Of a DNA stretch of 64,000 nt, positions 61,136 to 64,000 are shown in pieces. Positions within the stretch are counted from its first letter, which is position 1; the number at the start of each line of letters is the position of its first letter. The notes beneath the pieces were generated by a model. It was not told the origin of the DNA. It was given only the letters and a program-made list of their open reading frames with translations, and did no database searches. The position numbers were made by a program, and so were the translations under genes. The DNA comes from Arthrobacter agilis (GTDB taxonomy: Bacteria > Actinomycetota > Actinomycetes > Actinomycetales > Micrococcaceae), in contig NZ_JAUSXO010000001.1 of the NCBI RefSeq assembly GCF_030816075.1, positions 1,736,001-1,800,000 of the forward strand. Direction: 5' to 3'.

Positions 61136-61478
61136 TTAGCTCCTCCTGAAAAGACGGGACTGTCGGGTGACCGGCCCTCGTATGGATGTACATGACTACC
61201 AGCCAACACCCTTATCCGCCAAGCATCAAGCCAGTCGGCGGATTCGGGCCCGCCACACCCCGTCGCCCGCGCCACGCGACGAAGTGTGCGCAAGCCCTCG
61301 GCGTAATCTCCCGCTTGACCCTGGTCCCGCTACGCACTCACCGCGTGGCGGCGATAGAGTGAAGCGGTATGTGGCCGCGGTGCTAGCGCCGGGCATGCAT
61401 TCTCTGCGCGGGCCCAATCGAGCCATGCGCAGGCATTAAGCGACACGGACAAGATCCGTGGAAGTGGAGAGATATCGC
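61136..61478. other. Divergent intergenic region between DUF3052 gene and aceE
   Basis: 343 nt holding the promoters of both divergent genes. TTGACC at 61315-61320 and TAGAGT at 61355-61360 are suggestive but 34 bp apart, so not one promoter. No operator or RNA gene was recognised. Confidence 0.4.
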
Positions 61479-64000
61479 GTGGCTGCAGAACAAGGTACGG
61501 CGGATATTCTGAGTGGTCTGACTGTCGGTAAGCCCGATGGGGATCCTGAGGAGACCGCGGAGTGGATCGAGTCCCTCGATGAGTTGATTCGCACCCAGGG
61601 CACGGAGCGTGCGCAGTACATCATGCGTTCGCTTCTGCAGCGTGCCGGTGCGCAGTCCGTGGGTGTGCCCATGGTCACGACGACGGATTATGTGAATACG
61701 ATCCCGGCGGATCAGGAGCCGGAGTTCCCGGGCGATGAGGAGATCGAACGGAAGTACCGTGCGTGGTTGCGCTGGAACGCCGCGGTCATGGTGCACCGGG
61801 CGCAGCGGCCGGAGATCGGGGTCGGCGGGCACATCTCGACCTACGCGGGCGCGGCGACGCTGTATGAGGTGGGTTTCAATCATTTCTTCAAGGGCAAGGA
61901 CCATCCCAGCGGTGGCGACCAGGTGTTCTTCCAGGGTCATGCCTCCCCGGGGATGTATGCGCGGGCGTATCTGGAGGGCCGGCTGAGCGAGGAGGACCTG
62001 GACGGGTTCCGGCAGGAGAAGTCCAAGGAGGGCCACGCACTGTCCTCCTACCCGCACCCCCGGCTGATGCCGGAGTTCTGGGAGTTCCCCACGGTGTCGA
62101 TGGGTATCGGCCCGATGAACGCGATCTATCAGGCGCAGTCCAACCGGTATCTGCACAACCGGGGCCTGAAGGACACCTCCGGGCAGCAGGTCTGGGCGTT
62201 CCTGGGTGACGGTGAGATGGACGAGCCGGAGTCGCGGGGCCTGCTCCAGCTGGCGGCGAACGAGAAGCTCGACAACCTGAACTTCGTGATCAACTGCAAC
62301 CTGCAGCGCCTGGACGGGCCGGTGCGCGGTAACGGCAAGATCATGCAGGAACTCGAGGCGTTCTTCCGCGGTGCGGGCTGGAACGTCATCAAGGTCGTCT
62401 GGGGGCGCGAGTGGGACTCGCTGCTGGCCAAGGACACGGACGGCGCGCTGGTGGACATCATGAACCAGACGCCCGACGGCGACTACCAGACGTACAAGGC
62501 CGAGTCCGGCGGATTCGTGCGGGACCATTTCTTCGGGAAGTCCCCCGAGACCAAGGCCATGGTCGAGGACCTCTCCGACGACGAGATCTGGAAGCTCAAG
62601 CGCGGCGGCCACGACTACCGCAAGGTCTACGCGGCGTACAAGGCGGCCACGGAGTTCACGGGCAAGCCGACCGTCATCCTCGCCAAGACCGTCAAGGGCT
62701 ACGGCCTGGGCCCGCACTTCGAGGGCCGCAACGCGACCCACCAGATGAAGAAGCTGACCAACGCCGACCTGAAGGCGTTCCGCGATCACCTGCGGATCCC
62801 GGTCACGGACGAGCAGATCGACGACGACCTCTACAACGCCCCGTACTACCACCCGGGCGCCGATGCACCGGAGATCAAGTACCTCATGGAGCGCCGGCGT
62901 GAGCTCGGCGGTTTCGTGCCCGAGCGGCGCACCAAGCACGCCGAGGTCGTCCTGCCGGGCGAGAAGGCGTACGAGATGGGAAAGCGCGGCTCCGGCAAGC
63001 AGCAGGCCGCGACCACGATGGCGTTCGTGCGGATCCTGAAGGACCTCATGCGGGACAAGGAGTTCGGCAAGCGCATCGCGCCGATCATCCCCGACGAGGC
63101 ACGCACCTTCGGCATGGACTCGTTCTTCCCCACGGCGAAGATCTACAACCCCAACGGGCAGAACTACCTCTCCGTGGACCGCGACCTGGTCCTGGCGTAC
63201 AAGGAGTCCGTGCAGGGCCAGATCCTCCACGCGGGCATCAACGAGGCCGGATCCATGGCCGCGTTCACCGCCGCGGGCACCGCCTACGCCACGCAGGGTG
63301 AGCCGCTGATCCCGATCTACGTGTTCTACTCGATGTTCGGGTTCCAGCGCACCGGGGACTCCATCTGGGCCGCGGCGGATCAGATGGCCCGCGGGTTCAT
63401 CATCGGGGCGACCGCCGGGCGCACCACGCTCACCGGTGAGGGCCTGCAGCACGCCGACGGGCACTCCCCGATCCTGGCCTCCACGAACCCGGCCGTGATC
63501 ACCTACGACCCGGCGTTCGGGTACGAGATCGGGCACATCATGCGCGACGGGCTGAACCGCATGTATGGGGACATCGGCGACAAGCCCGAGTCCTTCCGCA
63601 ACGTCATGTACTACATCACCGTCTACAACGAGCCCTTCGTGCAACCCGCCGAACCCGAGGAACTCGACGTCCAGGGACTGCTCAAGGGCATCTACCTGCT
63701 CAAACCCGCCAAGGTCGACGGCCCCCGCACCCAAATCCTGGCCTCCGGCGTGGCCGTGCCCTGGGCGCTGGAGGCGCAGAAGATCCTCGCCAAGGACTGG
63801 GGCGTCTCCGCGGACGTCTGGTCCGTGACGTCCTGGAACGAGCTGCGCCGCGACGGCCTGGACGCCGAGGAAGAAGCCTTCCTCAACCCCGGCGCCGACG
63901 CCCGTAAACCCTTCATCACCCAGCAACTCGAAGGCGCCACGGGCCCCATCGTCGCCGTGTCGGACTTCATGAAGGCCGTGCCCGACCAGATCCGCCAGTT
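61479..64000 (+). CDS. aceE: Pyruvate dehydrogenase E1 component, homodimeric type (3' end outside window)
   Basis: Thiamine-diphosphate enzyme that decarboxylates pyruvate for the PDH complex; 840 of an expected 910-930 codons are present. GTG start at 61479 with GGAGA eight bases upstream. Visible: [23 protein letters not shown], the ThDP motif [12 protein letters not shown]...[22 protein letters not shown], and the pyrimidine-domain [30 protein letters not shown]. Codon choice in the first few hundred bases is less C-ending than later on. Confidence 0.96.
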   Translation, partial: MAAEQGTADILSGLTVGKPDGDPEETAEWIESLDELIRTQGTERAQYIMRSLLQRAGAQSVGVPMVTTTDYVNTIPADQEPEFPGDEEIERKYRAWLRWNAAVMVHRAQRPEIGVGGHISTYAGAATLYEVGFNHFFKGKDHPSGGDQVFFQGHASPGMYARAYLEGRLSEEDLDGFRQEKSKEGHALSSYPHPRLMPEFWEFPTVSMGIGPMNAIYQAQSNRYLHNRGLKDTSGQQVWAFLGDGEMDEPESRGLLQLAANEKLDNLNFVINCNLQRLDGPVRGNGKIMQELEAFFRGAGWNVIKVVWGREWDSLLAKDTDGALVDIMNQTPDGDYQTYKAESGGFVRDHFFGKSPETKAMVEDLSDDEIWKLKRGGHDYRKVYAAYKAATEFTGKPTVILAKTVKGYGLGPHFEGRNATHQMKKLTNADLKAFRDHLRIPVTDEQIDDDLYNAPYYHPGADAPEIKYLMERRRELGGFVPERRTKHAEVVLPGEKAYEMGKRGSGKQQAATTMAFVRILKDLMRDKEFGKRIAPIIPDEARTFGMDSFFPTAKIYNPNGQNYLSVDRDLVLAYKESVQGQILHAGINEAGSMAAFTAAGTAYATQGEPLIPIYVFYSMFGFQRTGDSIWAAADQMARGFIIGATAGRTTLTGEGLQHADGHSPILASTNPAVITYDPAFGYEIGHIMRDGLNRMYGDIGDKPESFRNVMYYITVYNEPFVQPAEPEELDVQGLLKGIYLLKPAKVDGPRTQILASGVAVPWALEAQKILAKDWGVSADVWSVTSWNELRRDGLDAEEEAFLNPGADARKPFITQQLEGATGPIVAVSDFMKAVPDQIRQ

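Noticed and set aside
61315-61360. TTGACC and TAGAGT as the aceE promoter
   Set aside because: The two elements are 34 bp apart, far from the 16-19 bp needed.
61383-63926. An 847-codon open frame on the minus strand opposite aceE
   Set aside because: aceE on the plus strand has clear family motifs throughout. The antisense frame is an effect of GC-rich codon bias and shows His/Arg/Gly-rich low-complexity sequence.

Overview
The window is GC-rich chromosomal DNA from a high-GC Gram-positive bacterium. An Arthrobacter-like member of the Micrococcaceae is the best guess. Reasons: the tig-clpP1-clpP2-clpX block, a GAPDH of the N-terminally extended type, a sirtuin/AhpE/DUF3052/AceE neighbourhood like the one known in Actinobacteria, frequent GTG and TTG starts, an actinobacterial-type RpiB, and an A-type RNase P RNA. 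Taxonomy is inferred from gene content only.

Left host segment (1 to about 27480): the 3' part of a GAPDH gene, the Clp/trigger-factor proteostasis block (with a ClgR-type box upstream of clpP1), tRNA-Pro and tRNA-Gly, nei-rpiB, pepN, osmC, an MscS-like channel coupled to a truncated haemoglobin, two thioesterase loci, ettA, a lipoprotein, a second SSB coupled to a frameshifted flavin monooxygenase, a TetR regulator, tRNA-Arg, a GT-C mannosyltransferase-like membrane protein, orn, tRNA-His, an acyl-CoA dehydrogenase with def, and an MFS transporter. Next to the prophage is a strong consensus promoter, then about 210 nt of apparently structured RNA and a terminator hairpin: a candidate small-RNA gene.

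Prophage segment (27480-47827): a degraded prophage of about 20.3 kb lies in the 3' end of rnpB and is bounded by a perfect 35-bp direct repeat. From the left it has integrase, a degenerate ImmA-like protein, two XRE regulators, an operator region, a Cro-like gene, recombination remnants, SSB, NrdH, a PP-loop (PAPS-reductase-like) protein, a RusA-like resolvase, many small overlapping genes, a terminase-small-like gene, a broken endolysin, a holin-like protein, an excisionase-like gene and a helicase-associated-domain protein. No portal, capsid or tail genes are present. A terminase-like N-terminal fragment is joined out of frame to the tail of another gene just before the endolysin, so the virion module looks deleted. 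Several other genes are broken (endolysin frameshift, Xis-like frameshift, an amber codon, gene stumps). The intact cargo is mostly of the defence or lysogenic-conversion kind: an SRA-like plus PD-(D/E)XK nuclease, three membrane-anchored coiled-coil proteins (one with a pentapeptide-repeat-type C-terminus), a four-helix membrane protein and a lipoprotein. I read it as a prophage domesticated as a cargo island.

Right host segment (47797-64000): rnpB, yaaA, an RNase HI-VOC fusion coupled to a zinc-ribbon coiled-coil protein, a NIF3-like protein, msrA, cysK-cysE, gnd, rlmN, tRNA-Val, an acyltransferase-3 membrane protein, a proline-rich secreted protein, a sirtuin coupled to an AhpE-like peroxiredoxin and a DUF3052 gene, and the first 840 codons of aceE, which runs off the window. 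No CRISPR array, rRNA operon or insertion sequence was seen.
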